Shown here: positions 36,787-46,641 of the stretch, piece by piece
How the letters are laid out: each line of letters begins with the position of its first letter
How positions within the stretch are numbered: the stretch's first letter is position 1
Assembly: GCF_037120705.1 (NCBI RefSeq)
Contig: NZ_JAWLJU010000002.1
Location: 2,881,001 to 2,945,000, forward strand
Reading direction: 5' to 3'
DNA: 64,000 nucleotides
Source of the DNA: Pseudoalteromonas sp. UG3-2
GTDB taxonomy: Bacteria > Pseudomonadota > Gammaproteobacteria > Enterobacterales > Alteromonadaceae
Made by a program: the position numbers and the translations under genes
The notes under the pieces: model-generated
Told to the model about the DNA's origin: nothing
What the model saw: only the letters and a program-made list of their open reading frames with translations
Databases searched by the model: none

Positions 36787-37590
36787 TTATTTCAACAGAG
36801 ACTCGGTTAATACTGGACGAATTTCTTTTACAATGGCTTGGCAAAGCTTAGGTGCGCCGCAAATGATGTTGCCACTGCGGTTGTAGTTAGCACCACCGGC
36901 AAAGTCAGTCACCATGCCGCCAGCTTCTTTGATTAATAGCTCGCCTGCCGCGGTATCCCAAGGTTTTAGGCCGATTTCGAAAAAACCATCCATACGACCA
37001 GCAGCAACGTACGCCATATCTAACGCTGCAGAGCCGGCACGACGCATGTCAGCAGTGTGTACAAATAGTGCTTTGAATGCCTCTAGGTAAGCGTCCATGT
37101 GGTGCTTTTGTTTAAACGGGAATCCAGTGCCGATAACAGTGCCTTGTAGCTCAATCGACTTAGAAACACGAATACGCTTGTTATTAAGCTGTGCACCTTG
37201 ACCACGTGAAGCGGTGAAAAGCTCGTCGCGGATTGGATCATACACTACGGCTTGCTCTACGCGACCTTTTACTTTTAGTGCGATAGAAACCGCATAGTGA
37301 GGGATACCCTTAACAAAGTTAGTAGTACCATCAAGAGGATCTACAACCCATTGGTAATCTGCATCTTTGCCTTCTTGAAGGCCAAGTTCTTCGCCAATAA
37401 TTGCGTGGTCAGGGTAAGATTTTAAAATGGTGTCACGGATAGCCACTTCCGCTTCTTTATCGATATTTGTAACGAGATCATTGGTGCCTTTTTGTGAGGC
37501 TTCAACGCGTGACAGATCTTCACTGGCACGAAGAATAATCTTACCCGCGTTACGCGCAGCGCGTACCGCAATGTTCAACATTGGATGCAT
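36787..37590 (-). CDS. suhB: Inositol-1-monophosphatase SuhB
   Basis: A Mg-dependent phosphatase that also acts in rRNA transcription antitermination. The ATG at 37590 (MHPMLNIAVRAARNAGK) is the family start and gives 267 residues, the length of E. coli SuhB; the longer frame is not credible. Metal-site motifs are GEELG (about 66-70), WVVDPLDGTTNFVKGIPHYAVS (about 80-101) and KPWDTAAGELLIKEAGG. It is divergent from trmJ, a conserved gammaproteobacterial pair. Confidence 0.97.
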   Translation of the reverse strand: MHPMLNIAVRAARNAGKIILRASEDLSRVEASQKGTNDLVTNIDKEAEVAIRDTILKSYPDHAIIGEELGLQEGKDADYQWVVDPLDGTTNFVKGIPHYAVSIALKVKGRVEQAVVYDPIRDELFTASRGQGAQLNNKRIRVSKSIELQGTVIGTGFPFKQKHHMDAYLEAFKALFVHTADMRRAGSAALDMAYVAAGRMDGFFEIGLKPWDTAAGELLIKEAGGMVTDFAGGANYNRSGNIICGAPKLCQAIVKEIRPVLTESLLK

Positions 37591-37801
37591 AGCATTACCT
37601 TTAGGTTGTAAAAGAACAGGATATTTCAGCCGGCGTATTCTAGCGGCTTTTGCTGCAAAGTAAACATAAAACCACAAAAAAACCTGGTTGTTTTTTGTAC
37701 TCCCTTGCCCTGTATCGATTTTTATTTATCCGCGGCTATCTTAGTGAGATCAGTTGGAGCTGTGCTACAATTCGCCATTATTTTTGTTTGAGAATCAGGT
37801 A

Positions 37802-38533
37802 ATGGCATTAGAAGACATTCGTATTGTATTAGTAAACACCTCACATTCAGGCAATATTGGCTCTGTTGCTCGAGCGATGAAAACCATGGGGTTGTCTAAA
37901 CTCTACTTAGTTGACCCTGCATGTGAAGTGGATAGCCATGCAAGTGCATTGGCGGCTGGTGCGACCGATATCTTAGGTAGCGCTCAGCAGGTCGATACCT
38001 TACAAGAAGCGATTGCGGACTGTGCACTCACTATTGGCACCAGTGCTCGTTCCAGAACGCTGTCATGGCCCATGGTCGATCCCAGAGGCTGCGCCCAAAA
38101 GCTCGTCAGTGAGTCAAAGCACGGTCCGGTGGCGTTAGTGTTTGGTCGTGAGAACAGCGGCTTAACCAACGAAGAACTGCAGTTATGTAACTATCACGTT
38201 TGCATTCCTGCCAATCCAGAATACAGCTCGTTAAACTTAGCCATGGCGGTGCAAACCCTCGCCTATGAAACGCGCATGACCTATTTAGACTCCCTTGAGC
38301 AACCCGCTGAAGAAGCAGGTGATACGGTTTATCCATCGTCAAAACAGATGGAGCTATTTTATGAGCACCTAGAGCGTACCCTTGGCGATACCGGGTTTAT
38401 CATCAAACAGCATCCCGGCATGGTAATGACCAAGCTGAAAAGACTATTTAATCGTGCCAGACCGGAAGATCAAGAGCTTAATATTTTGCGCGGCATTTTA
38501 AGCTCAATTGATAAGTCGGCTAAAAAGCAATAA
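37802..38533 (+). CDS. trmJ: tRNA (cytidine/uridine-2'-O)-methyltransferase TrmJ
   Basis: A SPOUT methyltransferase that methylates the 2'-O of residue 32 of several tRNAs. The ATG at 37802 ([20 protein letters not shown]) is the conserved start, giving 243 residues (246 in E. coli). Motifs: [17 protein letters not shown], the knot sequence [14 protein letters not shown] and [17 protein letters not shown]. It lies directly upstream of the isc operon, as in E. coli. Confidence 0.96.
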   Translation: MALEDIRIVLVNTSHSGNIGSVARAMKTMGLSKLYLVDPACEVDSHASALAAGATDILGSAQQVDTLQEAIADCALTIGTSARSRTLSWPMVDPRGCAQKLVSESKHGPVALVFGRENSGLTNEELQLCNYHVCIPANPEYSSLNLAMAVQTLAYETRMTYLDSLEQPAEEAGDTVYPSSKQMELFYEHLERTLGDTGFIIKQHPGMVMTKLKRLFNRARPEDQELNILRGILSSIDKSAKKQ

Positions 38534-38623
38534 GGCCTTTTACCGCAGCGCTGGCGACGCTCTGTCGTCAGCCAATTGTGCTTTTCTAGCCCAGCCGACA
38601 TTGCGGACAAAACTTCAGCAACA

Positions 38624-38648
38624 ATACTTGACTAAATTACTCAGGTAA
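38624..38648 (+). promoter_or_regulatory. IscR type 1-like site 1
   Basis: A 25-bp copy beginning ATACTTGACT and ending ACTCAGGTAA, matching the general form ATA-CTTGACT...AGTC/ACTC-AAGTAT of IscR [2Fe-2S] sites. It is the distal of three copies. Confidence 0.7.
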
Positions 38649-38662
38649 TTAAAATGAAGCTA

Positions 38663-38687
38663 ATACTTGATTAATTTACTCAGGTAT
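38663..38687 (+). promoter_or_regulatory. IscR type 1-like site 2
   Basis: Begins ATACTTGATT and ends ACTCAGGTAT, 39 bp from site 1. It is almost the same as site 1, so the pair probably arose by duplication. Confidence 0.7.
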
Positions 38688-38737
38688 TACAGGTAAGCAT
38701 CTCCAAGAGCGCAGAATCTGGGCTCCAGAAGGGGTTA

Positions 38738-38762
38738 ATACTTGACTATCTTAGTCAAGTAA
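38738..38762 (+). promoter_or_regulatory. IscR type 1-like site 3 over the iscR promoter
   Basis: Begins ATACTTGACT and ends AGTCAAGTAA, the most symmetric copy. Its TTGACT (38742-38747) also forms the -35 of a promoter with TAAAAT (38764-38769, 16-bp spacer), so holo-IscR binding would shut off the operon. Confidence 0.82.
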
Positions 38763-38800
38763 TTAAAATTTGCGTCTTGGTAAAATAACGGGGGTCATGC

Positions 38801-39292
38801 ATGAAATTAACATCGAAAGGCAGGTATGCCGTAACAGCAATGTTAGATGTTGCGTTACACGCTAGTATCGGCCCTGTGTCGTTAGCTGATATCTCTGATA
38901 GACAAGAGATTTCGCTATCTTACCTTGAACAATTATTTGCCCGACTACGTAAACATGGGTTAGTAAGCTCAGTGCGTGGTCCAGGCGGCGGTTATTTACT
39001 AGGCCGCGATTCGCATACCATTTCCGTTGGTGATGTTATTGGTGCGGTGGATGAGTCAGTTGACGCCACACGTTGTCATGGGGAAGGCGGTGGCTGCCAA
39101 AGCGGCATGCGTTGTCTTACTCACTCTTTATGGTCCGACCTGAGTGTGCGAATAGAAGAGTTTTTAAATAGTATTTCCCTAGCCGAGTTAGTCGCAGATG
39201 CTGATGTGCAAACGGTAGCCAAGCGACAAGATCATCGCGTAAAGCAGGTGATCGAGCAATTAGACAATATTCAAGTGAGCTGTCAACTATAG
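38801..39292 (+). CDS. iscR: Fe-S cluster regulator IscR
   Basis: An Rrf2-family repressor that senses Fe-S status and controls the isc operon. The 163-residue protein has the winged helix ([19 protein letters not shown], then [17 protein letters not shown]) and cluster ligands Cys92, Cys99, Cys105 and His108. Relative to E. coli (92, 98, 104, 107) there is one extra Gly between the first two Cys (CHGEGGGC). It heads the operon, preceded by three IscR-type sites. Confidence 0.97.
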   Translation: MKLTSKGRYAVTAMLDVALHASIGPVSLADISDRQEISLSYLEQLFARLRKHGLVSSVRGPGGGYLLGRDSHTISVGDVIGAVDESVDATRCHGEGGGCQSGMRCLTHSLWSDLSVRIEEFLNSISLAELVADADVQTVAKRQDHRVKQVIEQLDNIQVSCQL

Positions 39293-39315
39293 GTTGACGT
39301 TAAGCGGAGAGATAA

Positions 39316-40530
39316 ATGAAATTACCGATATATCTAGATTATGCAGCAACCACTCCGGTTGATCAGCGTGTTGCAGACGAGATGATGCATTGCCTGACGA
39401 TGGATGGTAACTTTGGTAATCCAGCTTCTCGTTCACACCGTTTTGGTTGGCAGGCAGAAGAACTGGTCGATCAGGCGCGTAACGATATCGCCGATTTAAT
39501 CAACGCCGATCCGCGCGAAATCGTTTTCACTTCAGGCGCAACTGAGTCAAACAACCTTGCCATTAAAGGTGCGGCGCAGTTCTACAAGAAAAAAGGTAAG
39601 CACATCATTACCGTACGTACTGAGCACAAAGCTGTGCTTGATACTTGCCGCGAATTAGAGCGCCAAGGTTTTGAAGTGACCTATATGGACGTGGAAGAAA
39701 ACGGTCTACTTGATCTGAAAAAATTAGAAACGGCAATGCGTGATGACACTATTTTAGTGAGCGTGATGCACGTTAACAATGAGCTTGGCGTGATTCAAGA
39801 TATCGCCACCATTGGCGAAATGTGTCGCGAACGCAAAATCATGTTCCACGTCGACGCAGCGCAAAGCACAGGTAAAGTGAAAATTGATTTACAAAGCCTG
39901 AAAGTGGATTTCATGTCGTTCTCAGGCCACAAAGTGTACGGCCCGAAAGGCATTGGTGCACTTTATGTTCGCCGTAAGCCTCGTGCTCGCCTAGAAGCGC
40001 AAATGCACGGTGGTGGTCATGAGCGTGGTATGCGTTCTGGTACCTTAGCAACGCACCAAATCGTTGGTATGGGTGCAGCTTGCCGTATTGCAAAACAAGA
40101 TTTCGATAAAGACCATGAGCATATCAGTGCGTTACGTAAGCGTTTACTGGATGGCATCATGGACATGGACGAAGTGTACTTTAATGGTGCAATCGACCAA
40201 TCAGTGCCAGGTATCGTCAACATCAGTTTCAACTTTGTTGAAGGTGAGAGCCTACTGATGGCCGTTAAAGACATTGCGGTGTCATCTGGTTCAGCATGTA
40301 CATCTGCAAGCCTTGAGCCATCTTATGTTTTACGTGCACTGGGTCGTAATGACGAATTAGCACACAGCTCAATTCGCTTCAGTATTGGCCGCTTCACCAC
40401 AGAAGAAGAAATCGACTACACCGTCAAGTTGATTAAAGATTCAATTGGTCGCCTTCGTGAAATGTCACCGCTTTGGGAAATGCACCAAGAGGGGATTGAC
40501 CTAGATAGCGTTGAGTGGGCGCACCACTAA
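39316..40530 (+). CDS. iscS: Cysteine desulfurase IscS
   Basis: PLP enzyme supplying persulfide sulfur for Fe-S clusters and tRNA thiolation. 404 residues, as in E. coli. Visible: [29 protein letters not shown], the PLP lysine in [11 protein letters not shown] (about 206), and the mobile-loop catalytic Cys in [14 protein letters not shown] (about 328). It lies 23 bp after iscR. Confidence 0.99.
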   Translation: MKLPIYLDYAATTPVDQRVADEMMHCLTMDGNFGNPASRSHRFGWQAEELVDQARNDIADLINADPREIVFTSGATESNNLAIKGAAQFYKKKGKHIITVRTEHKAVLDTCRELERQGFEVTYMDVEENGLLDLKKLETAMRDDTILVSVMHVNNELGVIQDIATIGEMCRERKIMFHVDAAQSTGKVKIDLQSLKVDFMSFSGHKVYGPKGIGALYVRRKPRARLEAQMHGGGHERGMRSGTLATHQIVGMGAACRIAKQDFDKDHEHISALRKRLLDGIMDMDEVYFNGAIDQSVPGIVNISFNFVEGESLLMAVKDIAVSSGSACTSASLEPSYVLRALGRNDELAHSSIRFSIGRFTTEEEIDYTVKLIKDSIGRLREMSPLWEMHQEGIDLDSVEWAHH

Positions 40531-40545
40531 GCAAGTTTTAGCCGC

Positions 40546-40566
40546 TGGCTGGACTGACTCCAGCCA
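40546..40566 (+). other. Hairpin in the iscS-iscU gap
   Basis: TGGCTGGA-CTGAC-TCCAGCCA, a perfect 8-bp stem without T-run. It is likely an mRNA processing or stability element that could alter the iscRS:iscUA ratio. Confidence 0.5.
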
Positions 40567-40590
40567 CAAGCAGGTAGTGAGGAAATAGTT

Positions 40591-40974
40591 ATGGCTTACA
40601 GTGATAAAGTTATCGACCATGTAGAAAATCCACGTAACGTGGGTGTGCTAGACAAAAATGACCCAAGTGTTGCAACCGGTATGGTTGGTGCACCAGCTTG
40701 TGGCGACGTAATGAAGCTGCAAATCAAGGTGTCTGACACTGGGGTTATTGAAGATGCAAAATTCAAAACCTATGGCTGCGGTAGCGCCATCGCTTCATCA
40801 TCACTGGTAACTGAGTGGGTGAAGGGCAAAACGTTAGAAGAAGCGGCAACCATTAAGAACACCGACATCAGTGCGGAGCTTGAGTTGCCACCAGTGAAAA
40901 TTCACTGCTCAATTCTAGCCGAAGATGCTATTCAAGCAGCAATCACAGACTACAAGAGTAAACAAGCGAAGTAA
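40591..40974 (+). CDS. iscU: Fe-S cluster scaffold protein IscU
   Basis: The scaffold on which [2Fe-2S] clusters are built. 127 residues. Ligands are visible in GAPACGDVMKLQI (Cys37, with the conserved Asp), YGCGSAIASSSL (Cys63) and VKIHCSILAEDA (His105 and Cys106), and the LPPVKIHC motif is the HscA-binding sequence. Confidence 0.99.
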   Translation: MAYSDKVIDHVENPRNVGVLDKNDPSVATGMVGAPACGDVMKLQIKVSDTGVIEDAKFKTYGCGSAIASSSLVTEWVKGKTLEEAATIKNTDISAELELPPVKIHCSILAEDAIQAAITDYKSKQAK

Positions 40975-40983
40975 GAGAATATT

Positions 40984-41307
40984 ATGGCAGTGACGTTAAC
41001 AGATGCAGCCGCTAATCGTGTATTAGCCTTTTTAAACAATCGCGGAAAAGGCATCGGGCTGCGCGTTGGTATTAAAACCACAGGCTGTTCAGGTCTTGCT
41101 TATGTTCTTGAGTTTGTTGATGAATTAGACGAAGGCGATGAAGTCTTTGAAGACAAAGACGTGAAAATCATTGTCGATGCTAAAAGCTTAGTTTATATCG
41201 ATGGCACAGAGCTTGACTACACCAAAGAAGGTCTGAACGAAGGGTTTAAATTCAGCAACCCGAACCAAAAAGACGAATGTGGCTGTGGCGAAAGCTTCAC
41301 CGTATAA
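40984..41307 (+). CDS. iscA: Iron-sulfur assembly protein IscA
   Basis: A-type carrier delivering Fe-S clusters to target proteins. 107 residues, with ligands Cys35 ([14 protein letters not shown]) and the C-terminal DECGCGESF pair (Cys99, Cys101). It is 9 bp after iscU and followed by a strong hairpin. Confidence 0.98.
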   Translation: MAVTLTDAAANRVLAFLNNRGKGIGLRVGIKTTGCSGLAYVLEFVDELDEGDEVFEDKDVKIIVDAKSLVYIDGTELDYTKEGLNEGFKFSNPNQKDECGCGESFTV

Positions 41308-41328
41308 TTGAATATAGTGATTAGCTTA

Positions 41329-41352
41329 AAGCCCTACCTTGGTGGGGCTTTT
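41329..41352 (+). terminator. Intra-operon hairpin between iscA and hscB
   Basis: AAGCCCTACC-TT-GGTGGGGCTT, a 10-bp stem (one G-U) then TTTC-like tail, lying 22 bp after the iscA stop. It can act as a partial terminator, lowering hscB-hscA-fdx relative to iscRSUA. Confidence 0.6.
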
Positions 41353-41367
41353 CTATATTAGGTATGT

Positions 41368-41892
41368 ATGCGTTATTTTGAATTATTTGATTTACCCGTC
41401 GATTACCAAGTCGATATCGAGAAGCTGAACAAGGGCTACTTAGAATTACAGCGTGCCGTTCATCCCGATCGATTTGCCGGTAAAGGCGAGCGTGAAAAAC
41501 TGCTAGCGGTACAGAAAACCGCCGAGATCAATGATGCATTGGCCGTATTGAAACACCCCGTGAAACGTGCTGAATATATGTTAAGTGAAAAAGGGGTGGA
41601 TATTCGTGCTGAGCAACAAACCTTACAAGATCCACAGTTTTTGATGCAGCAAATGGAGCTAAGAGAAGCCTTAGAAGAGCTTTCTTCGGCCTCGGATCCC
41701 GATAGCGCCATCGCTGACTTTGAAAAGCAAATCAAAGCATTAGATAAAGAGTTTAGTGCTTCGCTAGCACAGCAACTGCAAAGTGAAACACCATCCGATT
41801 TAGACGCTGCAGCAGACAATATTAGAAAGCTAAAGTTTGTGTACAAACTGCGCGATGAGTTAGCGCGTATCGAAGATGAATTATTCGATTGA
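41368..41892 (+). CDS. hscB: Co-chaperone HscB
   Basis: J-domain protein that brings IscU to the HscA chaperone. 174 residues: N-terminal J domain with the AVHPDRFAGKGE motif (HPD at about 32-34) and a C-terminal three-helix IscU-binding domain (about 85-174). Confidence 0.97.
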   Translation: MRYFELFDLPVDYQVDIEKLNKGYLELQRAVHPDRFAGKGEREKLLAVQKTAEINDALAVLKHPVKRAEYMLSEKGVDIRAEQQTLQDPQFLMQQMELREALEELSSASDPDSAIADFEKQIKALDKEFSASLAQQLQSETPSDLDAAADNIRKLKFVYKLRDELARIEDELFD

Positions 41893-41933
41893 TGGCGCTT
41901 AGCCGTCAGCAACCGTAGAAGTGAAAGAGCATT

Positions 41934-43796
41934 ATGGCATTATTGCAAATTGCTGAGCCGGGGCAAAGCGCGGCACCTCATGAACATAAATTAGCAATTG
42001 GTATTGACCTAGGTACTACCAACTCGCTTGTCGCGACGGTGCAAAGTGGTGAAAGCAAAACACTGAGCGATGACAATGGCAAGCCCATGCTACCATCGGT
42101 GGTGAGATATACCGACTCAGGCATTATTGTCGGTGACGCTGCTCAAGCGGCTTCTGCCGAAGATCCCACCAACACCCTGATTTCAGTAAAACGTTTTTTA
42201 GGTAAGACGCAAGCCGAAATTGAGCAAAGCTATGGTCAATTGCCTTACCAATTTGTCGAACATGATGGCGCATTAGCGATTGCCACTCAAAGTGGTGCTG
42301 TGAGCCCAGTTCAAGCGTCCGCTGAAATTTTAAAAAGCCTACATCAACGCGCCGTAGCAAGCTTTGGCGGCGAAGATGTGATGGGTGCCGTTATCACGGT
42401 GCCTGCGTATTTTGATGACGCACAACGTCAAAGTACTAAAGATGCTGCTGAACTGGCGGGCTTAAATGTATTACGTTTATTAAACGAACCCACCGCTGCT
42501 GCCGTGGCCTATGGCTTAGATTCTGGCCAAGAGGGCGTGATCGCAGTATATGACTTGGGTGGGGGGACGTTTGATATCTCCATTTTGCGTCTTAACCAAG
42601 GCGTATTTGAGGTGTTATCTACCGGCGGTGATTCTAGCCTAGGTGGCGATGACTTTGACGCCCTATTGGTGGATTATTTTAAGCAGCAAACGCAACTGTT
42701 TGACCTAAACCCGAATGAGTTAAGACTCTTCATCAATAAAGCTAAGGCGTGTAAAGAAGCCCTTTCCAGCTATGAAACGGTAAACGTTGAGCTTGCTGTG
42801 CGTGAACAGCAGCATATGGTTACCATTACTCGTGATGAGTTTGCGCAAATGGCAATGCCGTTGGTGAAAAAGACGCTACGCTCATGTCGCCGGGCGTTAA
42901 AAGATGCCGATGTTAGCAATGAAGAAGTGTTGCAAGTGGTTATGGTGGGTGGTTCAACGCGGATGCCTGTGGTGCGTGATGAAGTGGGTGCCTTTTTCGA
43001 AAAAGAGCCGCTTACCTCGATTGATCCAGATCGCGTTGTGGCGCTTGGTGCCGCTATCCAAGCAGATATTTTGGTCGGTAATAAGCCTGACTCAGACATG
43101 CTGTTATTGGATGTCTTACCCTTGTCGCTAGGGCTGGAAACCATGGGTGGACTGGTAGAGAAAATTATTCCTCGTAACACCACCATCCCAGTGGCTCGAG
43201 CGCAAGAGTTCACCACCTTTAAAGATGGCCAAACAGCCATGTCTTTGCATGTGTTGCAAGGGGAACGTGAGCTGGTTGACGACTGTCGTAGCCTTGCCAA
43301 GTTTAGCCTCAAAGGTATTCCACCAATGGCTGCTGGTGCGGCGCACATTCGCGTCACTTTTAAAGTCGATGCCGATGGCCTACTGAGTGTTTCAGCAGAA
43401 GAAAAGTCAACCGGCGTACAAGCTGAAATCCAAGTGAAACCTTCGTTTGGTTTGAGTGATGATCAAGTCGCAAACATGCTGAAAGAGTCGATGACCAATG
43501 CCAAAGATGACATGCAAGCGCGCATGCTCAAAGAGCAACAGGTTGAAGCGCTACGCGTGTTAGAGGCACTTGAAGCTTCACTTGCTGCTGATTCGGCACT
43601 GTTGTCTGACACTGAGTTGGCGACACTGCGCGCGGCAATGGATAAACTTGCAAATGTACGTCAGCAAGCGCAAGATCCAGATGAAATTAAATCAGTGATT
43701 GAAGAAGTAGATAATGCCAGTAGTGATTTCGCATCACGACGCATGGATCAGTCAATTAAAAAGGCACTGCAAGGGCAGTCGGTAGACGAGGTGTAA
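41934..43796 (+). CDS. hscA: Fe-S assembly chaperone HscA
   Basis: Specialised Hsp70 that releases clusters from IscU. 620 residues (616 in E. coli): [16 protein letters not shown] phosphate loop, [52 protein letters not shown], and a substrate domain after [17 protein letters not shown]. It lies 41 bp after hscB. Confidence 0.98.
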   Translation: MALLQIAEPGQSAAPHEHKLAIGIDLGTTNSLVATVQSGESKTLSDDNGKPMLPSVVRYTDSGIIVGDAAQAASAEDPTNTLISVKRFLGKTQAEIEQSYGQLPYQFVEHDGALAIATQSGAVSPVQASAEILKSLHQRAVASFGGEDVMGAVITVPAYFDDAQRQSTKDAAELAGLNVLRLLNEPTAAAVAYGLDSGQEGVIAVYDLGGGTFDISILRLNQGVFEVLSTGGDSSLGGDDFDALLVDYFKQQTQLFDLNPNELRLFINKAKACKEALSSYETVNVELAVREQQHMVTITRDEFAQMAMPLVKKTLRSCRRALKDADVSNEEVLQVVMVGGSTRMPVVRDEVGAFFEKEPLTSIDPDRVVALGAAIQADILVGNKPDSDMLLLDVLPLSLGLETMGGLVEKIIPRNTTIPVARAQEFTTFKDGQTAMSLHVLQGERELVDDCRSLAKFSLKGIPPMAAGAAHIRVTFKVDADGLLSVSAEEKSTGVQAEIQVKPSFGLSDDQVANMLKESMTNAKDDMQARMLKEQQVEALRVLEALEASLAADSALLSDTELATLRAAMDKLANVRQQAQDPDEIKSVIEEVDNASSDFASRRMDQSIKKALQGQSVDEV

Positions 43797-43797
43797 T

Positions 43798-44136
43798 ATG
43801 CCACAAATTATCTTTTTACCTAATGAAGAGTTATGCCCAGAAGGTGCTGCCATTGAAGCGCCGGCAGGGGAAACCGTACTGGATGTTGCGCTAAAAAATG
43901 GCATCAGCATTCCCCACGCATGTGAGAAGTCATGTGCTTGCACCACCTGCCACGTGGTGATCCGTGAGGGTTTTGACTCACTCGATGAAAGCGACGAGTT
44001 AGAAGACGATATGCTCGACAAAGCATGGGGACTAGAAGCTGAGTCGCGCTTAGGTTGCCAAGCGATTATCAAAGATGAAGACTTAGTGGTTGAAATACCC
44101 AAGTACAATCTCAATATCGTTAATGAAGAGCATTAA
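43798..44136 (+). CDS. fdx: [2Fe-2S] ferredoxin of the isc operon
   Basis: Electron donor for cluster assembly. 112 residues with the ligand pattern CEKSCACTTC (Cys42, Cys48, Cys51 spacing C-x5-C-x2-C) and the fourth Cys in SRLGCQAI (about 87). It starts 1 bp after the hscA stop. iscX does not follow; a terminator closes the operon. Confidence 0.98.
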   Translation: MPQIIFLPNEELCPEGAAIEAPAGETVLDVALKNGISIPHACEKSCACTTCHVVIREGFDSLDESDELEDDMLDKAWGLEAESRLGCQAIIKDEDLVVEIPKYNLNIVNEEH

Positions 44137-44180
44137 TATCTGATCTGATTTAGTCGCTATACTAATTCAGTCAAGCAACA

Positions 44181-44212
44181 AAAAAGCCGTAGTTGTCACA
44201 CTACGGCTTTTT
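44181..44212 (+). terminator. Terminator of the isc operon
   Basis: AAAAAGCCGTAG / CTACGGCTTTTT, perfect 12-bp stem with an 8-base loop (44181-44192, 44201-44212). Confidence 0.93.
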
Positions 44213-44232
44213 GCCTTTTAAGGAGGAGTAAT

Positions 44233-45666
44233 ATGTCACTTTGCAACAACCCAGAATATTCGCTTATAAATGGTCAAGCTTATCAAAGTGAGCAGTTTGT
44301 TGAGGTTCACAACCCCGCTACGGGAGCGTGTTTGGCCAAAGTGTCTGATACCGATCCTGCAGGCGCTGATGAAGCTCTAGCCGCGGCTCAAGAAACCTTT
44401 AATGGGTTAAGTAACACCACAGCAAAGCAGCGTAGCCAAATATTACGAAAGTGGTTTGAGTTAGTGGTTGAGCATCGTCAGGAGTTGGCTGAGCTAGTCA
44501 CCAAAGAGCAAGGGAAGCCTTTATCGGAAGCCCAAGGCGAGGTCGACTATGCTGCCGGCTTTATCGAATGGTATAGCGAAGAAGCGAAAAGAGCTTATGG
44601 CCAAGTGATCCCAAGCCACACCACCAGTCATCAACTGCACACCATTAAACAAGGCGTTGGCGTGGTGCTTGGGATCACACCTTGGAACTTTCCATTAGCC
44701 ATGATCACCCGCAAAGTGGCTCCTGCTTACGCCGCAGGTTGCAGTTTTATTTTGAAGCCCTCGGAAAAAACACCATTGGCGGCACTGGCCTTAGCCAAGC
44801 TTGCCATCCAGGCCGGGATGGAAAAAGGGGCCTTACAAGTGCTGGTGACTCACGATTCGAAAACATTGGTTTCTCATCTTACCGAGTCTGCTGCGGTGCG
44901 AAAATTGACTTTTACCGGCTCCACGGCGGTGGGCAGTGCATTATTAAAACAGTGCGCAGAGACAGTAAAACGTACCTCAATGGAGTTAGGGGGCAATGCA
45001 CCGTTTATTATTTTTAATAGTGCGGATGTCGAAAGTGCGGTTTCAGGGCTAATGGCAGCCAAGTTCAGAAATGGCGGACAAACCTGTGTGGCTGCCAACC
45101 GTATTTTGCTGCAGCAAGATATTCAAGACAAGGTATTGGCAGCACTGACGCAGAAAGTCAGTGAGCTGAAAGTGGGCAATGGCCTCGAAGATGGGGTCGA
45201 CATTGGTCCTTTGATATCGATGGCAGCCAAGGAAAAAGCACAAGATTTATTGGCGGATGCGCTAGATAAAGGTGCGAAAGTGCATTACCAAGGTGACGCG
45301 CTGTCGGGGCAGTTTATGGCGCCGATGATCCTAACTGGGGTGAATGACAGTATGCGTATTTACCATGAAGAAATCTTTGCTCCCATTGTCAGCATCATTG
45401 ATTTTGCTGATGAGCAACAAGCGCTGGCACTGGCCAATGGCGTGCCAGAGGGGTTGGCAGCCTACTTTTATTCGCAAGATATGAATCAAATTCAGCGTGT
45501 TAGTACACGGCTAGAATATGGCATGATAGGCATTAACGAAGGCATGGTATCGAATCCTATGGCACCATTTGGCGGCATGAAATACTCGGGACTGGGCCGT
45601 GAAGGGGCGCAAGAAGGATTGCTGGAATATCAAGAAGTGAAGTACTTATGTCAAAAGTTCGAGTAG
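44233..45666 (+). CDS. NAD(P)-dependent aldehyde dehydrogenase (succinate-semialdehyde type)
   Basis: A 477-residue member of the ALDH superfamily, nearest in pattern to succinate-semialdehyde dehydrogenases (GabD/Sad). The NAD-fold motif is ITPWNFPLAMITRKVAPAYAAGC, the general base Glu lies in TSMELGGNAPFI (about 250) and the catalytic Cys in NGGQTCVAANR (about 284). The ending NPMAPFGGMKYSGLGREGAQEGLLEY is the family C-terminus. A very strong AGGAGGAG site precedes the ATG. No gabT or other partner is adjacent, so the substrate is not certain. Confidence 0.92.
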   Translation: MSLCNNPEYSLINGQAYQSEQFVEVHNPATGACLAKVSDTDPAGADEALAAAQETFNGLSNTTAKQRSQILRKWFELVVEHRQELAELVTKEQGKPLSEAQGEVDYAAGFIEWYSEEAKRAYGQVIPSHTTSHQLHTIKQGVGVVLGITPWNFPLAMITRKVAPAYAAGCSFILKPSEKTPLAALALAKLAIQAGMEKGALQVLVTHDSKTLVSHLTESAAVRKLTFTGSTAVGSALLKQCAETVKRTSMELGGNAPFIIFNSADVESAVSGLMAAKFRNGGQTCVAANRILLQQDIQDKVLAALTQKVSELKVGNGLEDGVDIGPLISMAAKEKAQDLLADALDKGAKVHYQGDALSGQFMAPMILTGVNDSMRIYHEEIFAPIVSIIDFADEQQALALANGVPEGLAAYFYSQDMNQIQRVSTRLEYGMIGINEGMVSNPMAPFGGMKYSGLGREGAQEGLLEYQEVKYLCQKFE

Positions 45667-45691
45667 CCAGCCAGAGGCTACTCACTTTTTT
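45661..45691 (+). terminator. Terminator overlapping the aldehyde dehydrogenase stop codon
   Basis: GAGTAGCC / GGCTACTC (45661-45668, 45676-45683), then AC and a run of T. The first arm contains the last codon and stop of the gene. Confidence 0.88.
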
Positions 45692-45759
45692 GCCACACTT
45701 TTAATCTCGAGGAAACCTCAGTACACTAGTGCGCCTGGTTAAATTTTGATGTTTTATCA

Positions 45760-46641
45760 ATGATGGAAAGTGATAATAGCCCAGCACTAATTATTCTTGC
45801 CGGCGGCTTAGGCAGTCGTTTTGGTGGCGATAAGCAGGTTGCTGAGTTGGCGAGAATAAACAAAAGTATTATGGAGCTGAGCATCTTGGACGCCCACCAG
45901 GCTGGTGTTCAGGAGGTATACCTTATCATTAACGCGCGAGTGCGTGACACCATTGAGTCTCGAGTGCTACCCCGCTTACCGCCAGCCATTAACGTTACCT
46001 TGATTGAACAATCTCTTACTCAAGTGCCACCGCCATTCGAACGTTATTGTACAGAGCGGGAGAAACCCTGGGGTACTGGACATGCTTTATTGTGTGCCAA
46101 GCCCTACGTTAATACACCTGCCATTGTCATCACCGCCGATGATTATTATGGTCCTGATGCGTTTATCTCGCTGGTGGAGCACTTTAAGCACCACCACAGT
46201 ATGGCGATGGTTGGCTACCCCATTACCCAGACCTTATCGCAACAAGGGGGAGTAAATCGTGGGATTTGTCAGGTAAGTGAGGGCAAACTACAATCGGTAG
46301 TGGAGGTAACCGATATTCGTCAAGAGTCGCAAGCGTTACGAGGAAATGTTGACCAAACGGTCATTAATATTGCACCCTCTGCACTGGCCTCTATGACCTG
46401 TTGGGGGATCTTGCCAAGTTTGTTTGATGCTTTAGAAGCGGGCTTTTATGACTTCTTAGAGAATTATGACAACGATGTCAAAAAAGAGTATTATTTACCA
46501 GATTGCATTCAAAGCTGTATCGAAAAAGGCACTGAAATAGTTTGGGTTTACCAAGCTAGCTCACCTTGGTACGGAGTAACCTATAAAAACGAGTTAGACA
46601 TTGTCGCGAGAAAAATCTATGAATCACGTCAGGGAAGATAG
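45760..46641 (+). CDS. Sugar-1-phosphate nucleotidyltransferase-like protein
   Basis: A 293-residue GT-A fold protein of the NTP_transferase family. The nucleotide loop is LAGGLGSRFGGDK (about 13-25), followed by GTGHALLCAKPYV and VITADDYYG, where the DD pair replaces the usual metal-binding GD. It is expected to make an NDP-sugar from NTP and a sugar 1-phosphate. The next gene, a kinase, overlaps it by 23 bp, so the two steps are probably sequential: sugar to sugar-1-P to NDP-sugar. The sugar is not known from sequence; see the GH109 gene downstream. Confidence 0.82.
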   Translation: MMESDNSPALIILAGGLGSRFGGDKQVAELARINKSIMELSILDAHQAGVQEVYLIINARVRDTIESRVLPRLPPAINVTLIEQSLTQVPPPFERYCTEREKPWGTGHALLCAKPYVNTPAIVITADDYYGPDAFISLVEHFKHHHSMAMVGYPITQTLSQQGGVNRGICQVSEGKLQSVVEVTDIRQESQALRGNVDQTVINIAPSALASMTCWGILPSLFDALEAGFYDFLENYDNDVKKEYYLPDCIQSCIEKGTEIVWVYQASSPWYGVTYKNELDIVARKIYESRQGR

